Source: Shinella zoogloeoides (GTDB lineage Bacteria; Pseudomonadota; Alphaproteobacteria; Rhizobiales; Rhizobiaceae). From it: a stretch of DNA of 64,000 bases. Under the pieces are notes generated by a model. The model had not been told where the DNA came from, made no database searches, and saw only the letters and a list, made by a program, of their open reading frames with translations. Both the position numbers and the translations under genes were made by a program. Where the stretch lies: the NCBI RefSeq assembly GCF_033705735.1, contig NZ_CP131131.1, positions 62,001-126,000 on the forward strand. Reading direction: 5' to 3'. The first letter of the stretch is position 1, and the number at the start of each line of letters is the position of its first letter. Positions 26,570 to 35,574 of the stretch are shown here, piece by piece.

Positions 26570-27907
26570 TCAGGCTGCCCGCTTGAGGGCATCGCCGAGG
26601 ATCGAGACGATGTCCTCGAAATGCTTCTTCTCGGCAATCAGCGGCGGCGAGAAGGCGATGATGTCGCCGGTGACGCGGATCAGCAGGCCCTTCTCGAAGC
26701 AGTCGACGAAGACGTCATAGGCGCGCGCGCCCGGTGCGCCGTCGCGAGGTGCCAGCTCGATGCCGGCGATGAGGCCGATGGTGCGGATGTCGATGACGTG
26801 CGGCAGGCCCTTCAGCGAATGCATCGCCGTATGCCACGCGTCCTGCAGCTCGGCGCCGCGGGTGAAGAGGCCCTCGTCGCGGTAGATGTCGAGCGTCGCG
26901 ATGCCCGCCGCGCAGGCCGCCGGATGGCCGGAATAGGTGTAGCCATGGAAAAGCTCGATGGCGTTTTCCGGCCCGTGCATCAGCGCGTCGTGGACCTTGC
27001 GGCTGGCGAAGACCGCGCCCATCGGGATCGCGCCGTTAGTGAGGCCCTTGGCGGTCGTCACGAGATCCGGCGTCACGCCGAAATAGTCGGTGGCGAAGGC
27101 GGCGCCGAGGCGGCCGAAGCCGGTGATCACTTCGTCGAAGATCAAGAGGATGCCGTGCCTGTCGCAGATCGCGCGCAGCTTTTCGAGATAGCCCTTCGGC
27201 GGAATGAGGACGCCGGTGGAGCCGGCGACGGGTTCGACGATGCAGGCCGCGATGGTTTCCGCGCCATGCAGGGCGACGAGACGTTCGAGGTCGTCGGCCA
27301 GTTCCGCGCCATGCTCCGGCTGGCCCTTCACATAGGCGTTCTTGGAGAGGTCATGCGTGTGGCGCAGGTGATCCGAGCCGGCAAGCTGCGGGAAGACGCG
27401 GCGGTTGTTGACGATGCCGCCGACCGAGATACCGCCGAAGCCGACGCCGTGATAGCCGCGCTCGCGGCCGATGAGGCGCGTGCGCGTGCCCTGGCCGATG
27501 GCGCGCTGGTAGGCGATGGCGATCTTCAGGGCCGTGTCGACCGATTCGGAGCCGGAGCCCGTGTAGAACACGCGGTCGAGCTTCGCGCCTTCAGGGCCGG
27601 GCGCGATTTCCGCGAGCCGCTCGGCGAAGTCGAAGGCGATCGGATGGCCCATCTGGAAGGACGGCGCGAAATCCATCTGCGTCAGCTGGCGCTCGACGGC
27701 GGCGGCGATCTGCCGGCGGCCGTGGCCGGCGTTGCAGCACCAGAGGCCCGCGGTGCCGTCGAGGACCGTGCGGCCGTCGGTGCTGGTGTAATACATGCCC
27801 TCGGCGCTCGCGAGCAGGCGCGGCGCGGCCTTGAACTGGCGGTTGGCGGTAAACGGCATCCAGTAGCTGTCGAGCACCGGCGCATTGGGTTTGTTGTGAA
27901 CGTTCAT
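26570..27907 (-). CDS. Class III omega-aminotransferase (beta-alanine/pyruvate type)
   Basis: A 445-residue PLP enzyme. The N-terminal SYWMPFTANRQFK and GLWCCNAGHGR segments are characteristic of omega-amino acid:pyruvate transaminases. FDEVITGFGR lies at 257-266 and the PLP Lys287 in TTAKGLTNGAIPMG. It would transfer the omega-amino group of beta-alanine or related amines to pyruvate. The ATG at 27907 has GGAGGA upstream; the longer reading into the upstream repeat is not real. It is divergent from an HTH-cupin regulator (28147), the likely controller. The spacer between them contains palindromic repeats. Confidence 0.9.
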   Translation of the reverse strand: MNVHNKPNAPVLDSYWMPFTANRQFKAAPRLLASAEGMYYTSTDGRTVLDGTAGLWCCNAGHGRRQIAAAVERQLTQMDFAPSFQMGHPIAFDFAERLAEIAPGPEGAKLDRVFYTGSGSESVDTALKIAIAYQRAIGQGTRTRLIGRERGYHGVGFGGISVGGIVNNRRVFPQLAGSDHLRHTHDLSKNAYVKGQPEHGAELADDLERLVALHGAETIAACIVEPVAGSTGVLIPPKGYLEKLRAICDRHGILLIFDEVITGFGRLGAAFATDYFGVTPDLVTTAKGLTNGAIPMGAVFASRKVHDALMHGPENAIELFHGYTYSGHPAACAAGIATLDIYRDEGLFTRGAELQDAWHTAMHSLKGLPHVIDIRTIGLIAGIELAPRDGAPGARAYDVFVDCFEKGLLIRVTGDIIAFSPPLIAEKKHFEDIVSILGDALKRAA

Positions 27908-27925
27908 GGCGGATCTCCTCCCAAA

Positions 27926-28017
27926 GCAATTCCGGCAAAAGTGCGTAGCGGTTCTGCGTCCGGAATTGCGAAAAATGAAAAGGGTAGAGCGTTTCCGCAA
28001 GAAGGCGGAAATGCTCT
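27926..28017. repeat. Palindromic repeats (GCAATTCCGG family and AGAGCGTTTCCGC hairpin)
   Basis: GCAATTCCGG (27926-27935) pairs with CCGGAATTGC (27960-27969) around AGTGCGTAGCGGTTCTGCGT. A second hairpin has 13-bp arms with one mismatch at 27986-27998 and 28005-28017. A degenerate copy of the first is at 45017-45064. Confidence 0.7.
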
Positions 28018-28146
28018 GGCTGATGGATTGACGCCATGATTTGCCATGCCGAACAAGTCCTTTTCTGGTTGACGTCAAGGGTTTGAAATTAAAGGATGCA
28101 ACGAGAGTGGTTTTCGCTATTTCGAACATCTGAAACAGGAAATGTC

Positions 28147-28695
28147 ATGTCGGTCGATATCGGAGGCAGGCTGCGTCATCTGCGCCTGGCCCACAATCTC
28201 TCCCAGCGGGAGCTCGCCAAGCGCGCCGGCGTCACCAATTCGACGATCTCCCTGATCGAATCGAATGCCTCGAACCCGTCGGTCGGTGCCCTCAAGCGCA
28301 TCCTCGACGGCATCCCGATCGGCCTTGCGGAATTCTTCGCCTTCGAGCCCGACCGCCCGCGAAAGGCGTTCTACCGGGCGGACGAGCTGACGGAGATCGG
28401 CAAGGGCGGCATTTCCTATCGCCAGATCGGCGACAACCTGTTCGGCCGCAGCCTGCAGATATTGAAGGAGTGCTACCAGCCCGGCGCCGATACCGGAAAG
28501 GTGCCATTGGTGCATGAGGGGGAGGAGGGCGGCATCGTGCTGTCCGGCCGCCTCGAAGTGACGGTCGATGACGAGCGCCGCATCCTCGGCCCGGGCGATG
28601 CCTACTATTTCGAAAGCCGCCGGCCGCACCGCTTCCGCTGCGTCGGCCCGGTGCCCTGTGAGGTCATCAGCGCCTGCACCCCGCCGACCTTCTGA
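28147..28695 (+). CDS. XRE-type HTH regulator with cupin domain (PuuR-like)
   Basis: A 182-residue regulator. An HTH_3 domain spans residues about 6-62 (GRLRHLRLAHNLSQRELAKR, SLIESNASNPSVGALKRIL). A cupin_2 domain spans about 105-180 (PLVHEGEEGGIVLSGRLEVT, LGPGDAYYFESRRPHRF). PuuR and its relatives repress polyamine or amino-acid catabolic genes and release DNA on binding the inducer. It is divergent from the omega-aminotransferase gene, so control of that gene and itself is likely. The ATG at 28147 is chosen because the HTH starts there and CAGGAAA lies upstream. A strong terminator follows. Confidence 0.88.
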   Translation: MSVDIGGRLRHLRLAHNLSQRELAKRAGVTNSTISLIESNASNPSVGALKRILDGIPIGLAEFFAFEPDRPRKAFYRADELTEIGKGGISYRQIGDNLFGRSLQILKECYQPGADTGKVPLVHEGEEGGIVLSGRLEVTVDDERRILGPGDAYYFESRRPHRFRCVGPVPCEVISACTPPTF

Positions 28696-28700
28696 AAGAA

Positions 28701-28725
28701 GAAAGCCCGCCGGGGGCGGGCTTTC
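28701..28725. terminator. Strong bidirectional hairpin terminator
   Basis: Perfect 11-bp stem (28701-28711 and 28715-28725) with a 3-base loop; GAAAG on one side and CTTTC on the other. It lies between the convergent cupin regulator and DUF1508 genes. Confidence 0.85.
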
Positions 28726-28740
28726 GGGAAATGCGGCGGA

Positions 28741-28923
28741 TCAGGCCTGCGTATTGTCCTCGACCGGCGCGTCGGGGCCGTTCTTCTTGATCGAATCGAT
28801 GGCGTTCTGCGCGCTGGCCTTGCTGGAATAGCCTTCCGTCGAGAACATGATCTCGCTGTTGTACTTGAAGCGAACGCGGAATTCGCCGGCCTTGTCCTTG
28901 TAGATTTCAAACTTGTGCGCCAT
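28741..28923 (-). CDS. DUF1508 (YegP-like) small protein
   Basis: A 60-residue protein with one DUF1508 repeat (FEIYKDKAGEFRVRFKYNSE, EGYSSKASAQNAIDSIKKN). The fold is a small beta-beta-beta-alpha unit; its function is unknown, though members are often abundant and stress-associated. The ATG at 28923 has AAGGGAAG upstream. It is convergent with the cupin regulator across a terminator. Confidence 0.85.
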   Translation of the reverse strand: MAHKFEIYKDKAGEFRVRFKYNSEIMFSTEGYSSKASAQNAIDSIKKNGPDAPVEDNTQA

Positions 28924-29061
28924 GGGCTTCCCTTTTCCCGGAATGTGAATCAGACGCGCTGAACGTGCCAGCGGCAACGGGCGGTGACAAGAGCGCTGGT
29001 TGAAAAGTCCGCAGCAAATTGAAAGCGCCGGTTGGCAGGGCAGGCGCACTATTGACGAGCG

Positions 29062-29760
29062 TCAGGGCCTGTGCGCCGGCTCGTCGTCCGCCGGGTGCCC
29101 GCCCAATCCAAGCCCGCCGCCCATGCCGCCTCCACCTCCCATACCCATGCCGCCACCACCACCGCCGCCGCCGCGCGCACCTTCCTTGCCGCGTTCCGCC
29201 TTGCCCCGGCTGCTGCCGCCAGACGGGCGGGCCGGGCCTTGCCTCGGAATGGCAAGGTCCGCGGGAACCGGATCGAGATCGAGGGCGCCGCGAATGAAGG
29301 CGCGAAGGGAGACGACGAGATCGTGGGTGTGCACCGGCCGGCCGGCGACCAGCTCCCGCACCGCCTTTTCCGCGAGCCGGACCTGCTCCTCGGTGCCGAG
29401 CAGCATGATGTCGGAAAGCGCCGCCTCCACATCGTCCCGGATGCGGCGGCTGCGCTCGGAGCTGGCAGAAAGATCGACGTCGCCTTCGACCGTTGCCTGC
29501 GGCTCCGCCCTCTGGCGCAGGTCGCGCAAATGGGTGGGATCGACCGCGAGATTGCCGGTGAAGGAGCCGCCGAGCGTCTTGTAGGCCGCGATCAGGGTAC
29601 GCAGGCGCTCGTTGATCTGCCGGTTCGCCCGCTCCCGCCGCTGCTGGATCGTCACCATCATGACAAGGCGGATGCCGATGCTGATGAGCGTGAACAGCGC
29701 CAGACCGATCAGCGTGACCAGAAGGCTGTGCCAGGAAGTGAAATCGAGATTGCGCAGCAC
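29062..29760 (-). CDS. Single-span membrane protein with glycine-rich tail, function unknown
   Basis: A 232-residue protein not assigned to a named family. One hydrophobic segment lies at about residues 13-36 (LLVTLIGLALFTLISIGIRL), then a charged, helical cytoplasmic region with heptad-like spacing to about 170. The C-terminus is glycine-rich and disordered, with runs of G interrupted by M and L. The arrangement suggests an inner-membrane anchor with a cytoplasmic coiled region. It sits beside the GH15 operon on the opposite strand, with 170 bases between. High GC and Gly codon runs could also reflect repeat expansion. Confidence 0.65.
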   Translation of the reverse strand: MLRNLDFTSWHSLLVTLIGLALFTLISIGIRLVMMVTIQQRRERANRQINERLRTLIAAYKTLGGSFTGNLAVDPTHLRDLRQRAEPQATVEGDVDLSASSERSRRIRDDVEAALSDIMLLGTEEQVRLAEKAVRELVAGRPVHTHDLVVSLRAFIRGALDLDPVPADLAIPRQGPARPSGGSSRGKAERGKEGARGGGGGGGGMGMGGGGGMGGGLGLGGHPADDEPAHRP

Positions 29761-29930
29761 GTTGCAGGAATCCTTGAAATGGGGACGGACGGGCCGAATC
29801 TGTCCTGCCGCCGAGGATTGCGCAATGCCGGAATCGAAAATACCGTCGCCGGGCGCTTCGCATGGTCTGGCGCAAGGCCGCCGGGTAGGTCATGTTTCAA
29901 CCTTGTCCGAAAAGGGCGATGAGGTGAAAG

Positions 29931-32363
29931 ATGGTGGACGGGTCACTCGCACCTGGGCGGCCGGGGATAGCGGCGCGCTGGACATCAAGCGCCAAGAGCG
30001 GTGTCGGAACCGCGCTCTCGTTCCGCAGCCCGCTCTGGTTCACCATCAGCCACGGCATCCTGAACGAGATCTATTATCCGAGGCCCGACAATGCCTGCAC
30101 GCGCGATTTCGGGCTGGTTGTAACCGGGGCAGACGGCGGCTTCTGGGAAGAAAAGCGTGATGCCAGCCATGACATCGAGGCCATGGAGAAAGGCGTGCCC
30201 GCCTATCGGCTCGCCAACAAGGCTCTGGACGATGCCTGGTGTATCGAGAAACTCATCCTGAGCGACCCGGCGCGGCCCTGCCTCCTCCAGGAGATCACCT
30301 TTACCCCGCTCAAGGGCAAGATTGCAGATTATCGCGCCTACGGTCTGCTGGCGCCGCATCTGGTGAATGCCGGCATGGGCAATACCGCCTGGATCGGTGA
30401 ATATGGCGGCGTGCCGATGCTGTTCGCGACCGGGCGCGGCACGAGCCTTGCTCTTGCCTGCTCGCTGCCCTGGGGCGCCCGCTCCGCCGGCTATGTCGGC
30501 GTCTCGGATGGCTGGCAGCAGCTCCGCGCATCCGGTCGCCTCGATCCCGATTTCCGGCGCGCCGAAGACGGAAATGTCGCGCTCACTGCCGAAATCGGCT
30601 TTTCCGAAGACGCCCGCACGGCCGTCCTGGCGCTTGGCTTCGGCGATACGTCCGACGAAGCGGCGGAGCACGCCATTGCCAGCCTGTCGCAGGGTTTCGA
30701 TACGGCGGCAAAGGCTTATCTTTCCGAGTGGCGGGAATGGCAGGCCAAGCTTGTGCCGCTCGACCGCGCCGGGCCATCCACCGCCCTCGATCCCTATCGC
30801 GTATCGACGGCGGTTCTGGCCACGCACCGTTCGTCACAGCCTCCGGGAGCCGCGGTGGCCAGCCTCTCGATTCCCTGGGGTTCCGCCAAGGGGGATGACG
30901 ATCTCGGCGGCTATCACCTTGTCTGGCCGCGCGACCTCGTCGAGACGGCCGGCGGCTTTCTCGCCGCCGGCGATGCGGAAGAGGCGTTGCAGATCCTCGG
31001 TTATCTGGAGACCATCCAGCAGGACGACGGGCACTGGCCGCAAAATGCCTGGCTGGACGGCGCCGCCTATTGGCCGGGCCTTCAGATGGACGAATGCGCC
31101 TTTCCCATTCTGCTCGCCGACGCCCTGCGTCGTGCGGGCCATCTGCCGGAAGAGAGATTCCAGCGCTTCATGCCGATGATCGAGAAGGCTGCGTCCTATG
31201 TGGCTCGCAACGGCCCGGTGACCGGTGAGGACCGGTGGGAGGAGGATGCCGGCTATAGCCCCTTCACGCTGGCGGTCGAGATCGCCGCCTTGCTGGCGGC
31301 CGCCGACCTGCTCACGCTTTCCGGCAAGGCGGACGCCGCCACCTACCTGCGGGAGACCGCCGATTGCTGGAATGAACAGATCGAGCGCTGGACCTATGTC
31401 GAGAACACACCTCTCGCGGTGGAGCATGGCGTAGCCGGCTATTATGTCCGCATCGGCGCGCCGGATACCGCCGACGCCGCCTCGCCGAAGGACGGTTTCG
31501 TGCCCATCAAGAACCGGCCGCCGGAGGCCTCCAGCCTGCTGGTGCGCCAACTCGTCAGCCCCGATGCGCTGGCGCTGGTACGTTTCGGCCTGCGGGCGGC
31601 CGACGATCCACGCATCCGCGACACGGTCACGGTAATCGATGCCTTGCTGCGCTGCGACCTGCCGCAAGGCCCGCTCTGGTATCGCTACAATGACGATGGT
31701 TACGGTGAGCATGACGACGGCGCGCCCTTCGACGGCTGGGGGACCGGCCGGCCATGGCCGCTGCTTGCCGGTGAACGGGCGCATTACGAACTGGCCGCCG
31801 GGCGGCGCGAGGAGGCGGAGCGTCTGCTCGGCGCGCTGGAGGGATCGGCCAATGCAGGCGGGTTGATCCCGGAGCAGGTCTGGGACGGTGAGGACTTGCC
31901 GGATCTCGAATTGTTGCACGGCCGCGCCTCCGGCAGTGCCATGCCGCTGGTCTGGGCACATTCCGAGCATATCAAGCTGCTGCGCTCGCTGAAGGACGGC
32001 GCCGTCTTCGACCTCCCGCCACAGGGGATCGAGCGCTATGTCAGGAGCAAGACCATATCGCCGTACCGATCATGGCGCTTCAACCAGAAGACCGCCTCCC
32101 TGCCCGCCGGCAAGCTCCTGCGCATCGAGGTTCTGGCGACCGCCATGGTGCGTTGGAGCCTCGACGGCTGGGCGACCGTTCACGAGAGCGAGACACAGGA
32201 GAAGGCGTTCGGCATCCATATCGTCGATTTGCCCATTGCCGATGCCGATCCTGGTGCTAGCCTTGTCTTCACGTTTTTCTGGCGCGACGCAGGCCATTGG
32301 GAGAATGCGAACTACGCCGTTGCCGTTTTGCAATCCTCTTCAACGTCACCAGCACGGGAGTAA
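29931..32363 (+). CDS. GH15 glucoamylase (glucan 1,4-alpha-glucosidase) with glucodextranase-like N-domain
   Basis: An 810-residue protein. Residues about 10-270 match the beta-sandwich N-domain of bacterial glucodextranases and glucoamylases (SPLWFTISHGILNEIYYPRPD). About 290-680 is the (alpha/alpha)6 GH15 barrel with the two catalytic glutamate regions RWEEDAGYSPFT (acid) and LIPEQVWD (base). The rest is a C-terminal beta domain. It releases beta-D-glucose from the non-reducing ends of alpha-glucans. No signal peptide is visible, so it should act on intracellular glycogen, maltodextrin or imported oligosaccharides. RBS GAGGTG precedes the ATG. It heads an operon with gnd, zwf and a glucokinase. 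Confidence 0.92.
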   Translation: MVDGSLAPGRPGIAARWTSSAKSGVGTALSFRSPLWFTISHGILNEIYYPRPDNACTRDFGLVVTGADGGFWEEKRDASHDIEAMEKGVPAYRLANKALDDAWCIEKLILSDPARPCLLQEITFTPLKGKIADYRAYGLLAPHLVNAGMGNTAWIGEYGGVPMLFATGRGTSLALACSLPWGARSAGYVGVSDGWQQLRASGRLDPDFRRAEDGNVALTAEIGFSEDARTAVLALGFGDTSDEAAEHAIASLSQGFDTAAKAYLSEWREWQAKLVPLDRAGPSTALDPYRVSTAVLATHRSSQPPGAAVASLSIPWGSAKGDDDLGGYHLVWPRDLVETAGGFLAAGDAEEALQILGYLETIQQDDGHWPQNAWLDGAAYWPGLQMDECAFPILLADALRRAGHLPEERFQRFMPMIEKAASYVARNGPVTGEDRWEEDAGYSPFTLAVEIAALLAAADLLTLSGKADAATYLRETADCWNEQIERWTYVENTPLAVEHGVAGYYVRIGAPDTADAASPKDGFVPIKNRPPEASSLLVRQLVSPDALALVRFGLRAADDPRIRDTVTVIDALLRCDLPQGPLWYRYNDDGYGEHDDGAPFDGWGTGRPWPLLAGERAHYELAAGRREEAERLLGALEGSANAGGLIPEQVWDGEDLPDLELLHGRASGSAMPLVWAHSEHIKLLRSLKDGAVFDLPPQGIERYVRSKTISPYRSWRFNQKTASLPAGKLLRIEVLATAMVRWSLDGWATVHESETQEKAFGIHIVDLPIADADPGASLVFTFFWRDAGHWENANYAVAVLQSSSTSPARE

Positions 32364-32366
32364 GAT

Positions 32367-33395
32367 ATGCAGATCGGAATGATTGGCCTCGGGCGCATGG
32401 GCGCCAGTATGGTGCGGCGCCTGATGAAGGCCGGGCATGAATGCGTCGTCCATGACATCAATCCGGCAAGCATCGCCGATCTCGCCCGGGATGGCGCCGT
32501 CGGCGCGGCTTCTATCGAGGATCTCGTCGGCAAGCTGCAAAAACCCCGCGTCGTCTGGCTGATGCTGCCGGCCGCAATCACGCGCAAGGTCGCCGGCGCG
32601 GTCGCCGACTTCATGGAGGCTGGCGATTCCATCGTCGACGGCGGCAATTCCAATTATCGCGACGCGGTCGATCAGGCCGCGCTTTTCTCGAAGAAGGGCC
32701 TGAATTACCTGGATGTCGGCACCAGCGGCGGGGTCTGGGGGCTGGACCGCGGCTATTGCCTGATGATCGGCGGCCCGGACGAGGCGGTGAAGCGCCTCGA
32801 TCCGATCTTCGCCAGCCTGGCGCCCGGTGCGGACGCCGGCAACGCGCCGGACGGTGCGGCAGGCACCGCGCCCTATGGTTACCTGCATTGCGGTCCGAGC
32901 GGCGCCGGCCATTTCGTCAAGATGGTCCACAACGGCATCGAATACGGCATCATGGCCGCCTATGCCGAGGGGATGAACATTCTCAAGGCAGCCAATGCCG
33001 GCGCGCAGAGCCGCGATGCGGACGCCGAGACGACGCCGCTGGACGAACCGCATTATTATCGCTTCGACATCGACCTGGCTGAGGTCGCCGAGGTGTGGCG
33101 GCACGGCTCCGTTATCGGTTCCTGGTTGCTCGACCTCACCGCGGGCGCCCTTAAGGCCGATCCCGAGCTTTTAAAATTCAGCGGGCGGGTGTCCGATTCC
33201 GGCGAAGGCCGCTGGACGTTGAAGGCCGCGATCGATACCGGCGTTCCGGCGCCCGTTCTGTCGACGGCCCTATTCGACCGCTTCTCCTCGCGCGGTGAAG
33301 CCGAATATGCCGACAAGCTTCTTTCGGCCATGCGCTTCGCTTTCGGCGGGCACGTCGAAAAGCCGAAGTCCCCGACCGCGGGAGAGAACGAATGA
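32367..33395 (+). CDS. gnd: 6-phosphogluconate dehydrogenase, decarboxylating (short form)
   Basis: A 342-residue enzyme of the short 6PGDH class (YqeC/GndA type, about 300-340 residues rather than 470). It has a nucleotide-binding motif GLGRMGAS at 7-14, substrate motif [12 protein letters not shown], and the catalytic segment [18 protein letters not shown]. It oxidises 6-phosphogluconate to ribulose-5-phosphate with NAD or NADP; short forms often prefer NAD, but the sequence alone does not settle it. It starts three bases after the glucoamylase stop, and its own stop overlaps zwf by four bases. Confidence 0.94.
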   Translation: MQIGMIGLGRMGASMVRRLMKAGHECVVHDINPASIADLARDGAVGAASIEDLVGKLQKPRVVWLMLPAAITRKVAGAVADFMEAGDSIVDGGNSNYRDAVDQAALFSKKGLNYLDVGTSGGVWGLDRGYCLMIGGPDEAVKRLDPIFASLAPGADAGNAPDGAAGTAPYGYLHCGPSGAGHFVKMVHNGIEYGIMAAYAEGMNILKAANAGAQSRDADAETTPLDEPHYYRFDIDLAEVAEVWRHGSVIGSWLLDLTAGALKADPELLKFSGRVSDSGEGRWTLKAAIDTGVPAPVLSTALFDRFSSRGEAEYADKLLSAMRFAFGGHVEKPKSPTAGENE

Positions 33396-34771
33396 GCAGC
33401 CACCGATCCGACGTTCTGGTGCTGTTCGGGGCAACCGGCGATCTGGCCCACAAGAAGATTCTTCCCGCGCTCTACTCCATGGTGAAGCGCGGTGTTCTGA
33501 CCGAACCGGTCATCGGCGTGGCGCTGGAGGATTGGGATCGCGCGAAGCTGGCAGAACGCGCGCGCGACGGCATCGAGGCAGCCAACGGCAAGGTTGACGA
33601 GGATGCGTTCCGCAAACTTGCCGATCTTCTCCACTATGTCAGCGGGGACTACCGCGACCCGGCAACCTTCACCCGGTTGAGGGAAGCGCTGTCGAGCGAC
33701 AAGTCGCCGCTCTATTATCTTGCGATACCGCCCTCCATGTTCGAACCGGTGGTGCAGGGGCTGGAACAGTCCGGCGGCGCCGCCGGCGCCAGGGTGATGG
33801 TGGAAAAGCCCTTTGGCCGCGATCTGCAATCGGCACGCTGGCTCAATCGGGTCCTGCACATCGTCTTCGACGAGGCGTCGATCTTCCGCATAGATCACTA
33901 TCTCGGCAAGGAAGCGATCCAGAATCTGCTCTATTTCCGCTTCGCCAATGCCTTTCTCGAACCGGTATGGAACCGCAATTTCGTCGATAGCGTGCAGGTC
34001 ACCATGGCCGAGAACTTCGGTGTGGAAGGCCGCGGCAGGTTTTATGACGAGGTCGGCTGCATCCGGGATGTCATCGAGAACCATCTCCTCAACATCATTC
34101 TGCTTCTGGCCATGGAGCCTCCGGCCGGCAACAATGCAGACGATCTGATCGATGAGAAGGTGCAGGTCCTGAAGGCAGTACGCACGCTGACGGCAAACGA
34201 TGTCGTGCGCGGACAGGTCGATGGATATCTGCAGGAACCGGGCGTCGCGGCGGCTTCGCCGCGCGAGACCTTTGCCGCCGTGCGCTTCATGATCGATACC
34301 TGGCGCTGGCAGGGCGTGCCTTTCTATATCCGCGCCGGCAAGAACCTGCCGGTGCATGCGACGGAGGTTCTGGTGCGTTTCAAGCAGCCGCCGATTGCCG
34401 TGTTCGATGCCGTCGCGCGTGACGAGGCGAATTATCTGCGTTTTCGTATCAGCCCCGATGTAGCCATCGGCATCGGTGCACGCCGCAAGGCGTCCGGTGA
34501 TGCGATGGTGGGTGAAAAGGTGGAACTGAGCGCCCTCGACACGGATACCAGGAACGAAATGGAGCCATATGAGCGGCTGATCGGCGATGCGATGAACGGC
34601 AATCGACAATTGTTCACCCGGCAGGATGCCTCGGAGATTGCCTGGCGCATCGTTGCCCCGGTGCTCGATGATCCGTCGCCGCCCGCCGTCTACCAGCCGG
34701 GAACGTGGGGGCCGAAGGAAGCCATGGCGGGCTTCTGCCCGCCCGGCGGCTGGGTCGATCCGGGAACGTGA
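33392..34771 (+). CDS. zwf: Glucose-6-phosphate 1-dehydrogenase
   Basis: A 459-residue enzyme with the coenzyme motif [20 protein letters not shown] near the N-terminus and the active-site RIDHYLGKE. It oxidises glucose-6-phosphate to 6-phosphogluconolactone. RBS GGGAGAG precedes the ATG, which overlaps gnd. It is slightly shorter than typical Zwf (about 490 residues) but has all core motifs. No 6-phosphogluconolactonase gene is in the operon, so the lactone must hydrolyse spontaneously or use an unlinked enzyme. It is probably a second, specialised zwf, since rhizobia usually carry zwf-pgl-edd elsewhere; that comparison is general knowledge. Confidence 0.94.
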   Translation: MSSHRSDVLVLFGATGDLAHKKILPALYSMVKRGVLTEPVIGVALEDWDRAKLAERARDGIEAANGKVDEDAFRKLADLLHYVSGDYRDPATFTRLREALSSDKSPLYYLAIPPSMFEPVVQGLEQSGGAAGARVMVEKPFGRDLQSARWLNRVLHIVFDEASIFRIDHYLGKEAIQNLLYFRFANAFLEPVWNRNFVDSVQVTMAENFGVEGRGRFYDEVGCIRDVIENHLLNIILLLAMEPPAGNNADDLIDEKVQVLKAVRTLTANDVVRGQVDGYLQEPGVAAASPRETFAAVRFMIDTWRWQGVPFYIRAGKNLPVHATEVLVRFKQPPIAVFDAVARDEANYLRFRISPDVAIGIGARRKASGDAMVGEKVELSALDTDTRNEMEPYERLIGDAMNGNRQLFTRQDASEIAWRIVAPVLDDPSPPAVYQPGTWGPKEAMAGFCPPGGWVDPGT

Positions 34772-34785
34772 CGGAGGGCGAGACG

Positions 34786-35496
34786 ATGGATGCATGCACC
34801 GAGGCAAATCAGCCGGCAAGCGACGAGCAGAAGATCGTTCTCGCCGTCGATATCGGCGGCTCCCATGTCAAGATCCGCACCAGTTCGGGCGGCGAGGAGC
34901 GCAAGTTTACTTCGGGTGCGGGCATGGGACCTGCCCGGATGATGGCGCAACTGAAAGTGCTCGCCCAGGATTTGCGCTTCGATGTTGTCGCGATGGGATA
35001 TCCGGGGCCTGTCGTCCACAACCGGATCGTGCTCGACCCACGCAATCTCGGTCCGGGCTGGGTGGGGTTCGACTTTGCCGGCGCCTTCGGCAAGCCGGTC
35101 AAGATCGTCAATGACGCGCTGATGCAGGCGATCGGCTCCTATGAGGGCGGGCGCATGTTGTTTCTCGGCCTCGGCACCGGGCTGGGGGCGGCCATGATCG
35201 TCGATCATGTCGCGCAGCCCATGGAGTTGGCCCATCTGCCCTATAAGAAAGGCAAGAGCTTCGAAGCCTATGTCGGGGAAGCCGGGCTTGAAAAACGCGG
35301 CAGGAAGAAATGGCGAAAGTCCGTCTTCGATGTCGTGGAACGGCTGCGGGCTGCAATGGAGCCCGACGATGTCGTCATCGGCGGCGGCAATGTCGAAAAA
35401 CTGGACGAAATGCCGCCCGGTGCCCGGCGCGGTGACAACGCCCTCGCCTTCGAAGGCGGTTTCCGTCTCTGGCACGACGCGGCACTCGTCGTTTGA
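34786..35496 (+). CDS. ROK/polyphosphate-glucokinase-like sugar kinase
   Basis: A 236-residue kinase of the actin-like ATPase fold. The phosphate-1 loop is AVDIGGSHVKI near residue 20 and the phosphate-2 loop is LGLGTGLGAAMIVD. The shape and GLGTGLG motif match polyphosphate/ATP glucokinases; the zinc-binding CxCGxxGC of many ROK repressors is absent. It would phosphorylate the glucose released by the GH15 enzyme, feeding Zwf and Gnd. Whether the donor is ATP or polyphosphate is unknown. The ATG at 34786 has GGAGGG upstream; a longer frame overlapping zwf is not needed. Confidence 0.85.
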   Translation: MDACTEANQPASDEQKIVLAVDIGGSHVKIRTSSGGEERKFTSGAGMGPARMMAQLKVLAQDLRFDVVAMGYPGPVVHNRIVLDPRNLGPGWVGFDFAGAFGKPVKIVNDALMQAIGSYEGGRMLFLGLGTGLGAAMIVDHVAQPMELAHLPYKKGKSFEAYVGEAGLEKRGRKKWRKSVFDVVERLRAAMEPDDVVIGGGNVEKLDEMPPGARRGDNALAFEGGFRLWHDAALVV

Positions 35497-35574
35497 GTCG
35501 GAACCGCGCTCCTTCACGCGGGCCGCGCGAAGGAGCGGGGTAGTCCCTGGCCGCCGCCAGGTCGTCCAATGGCG

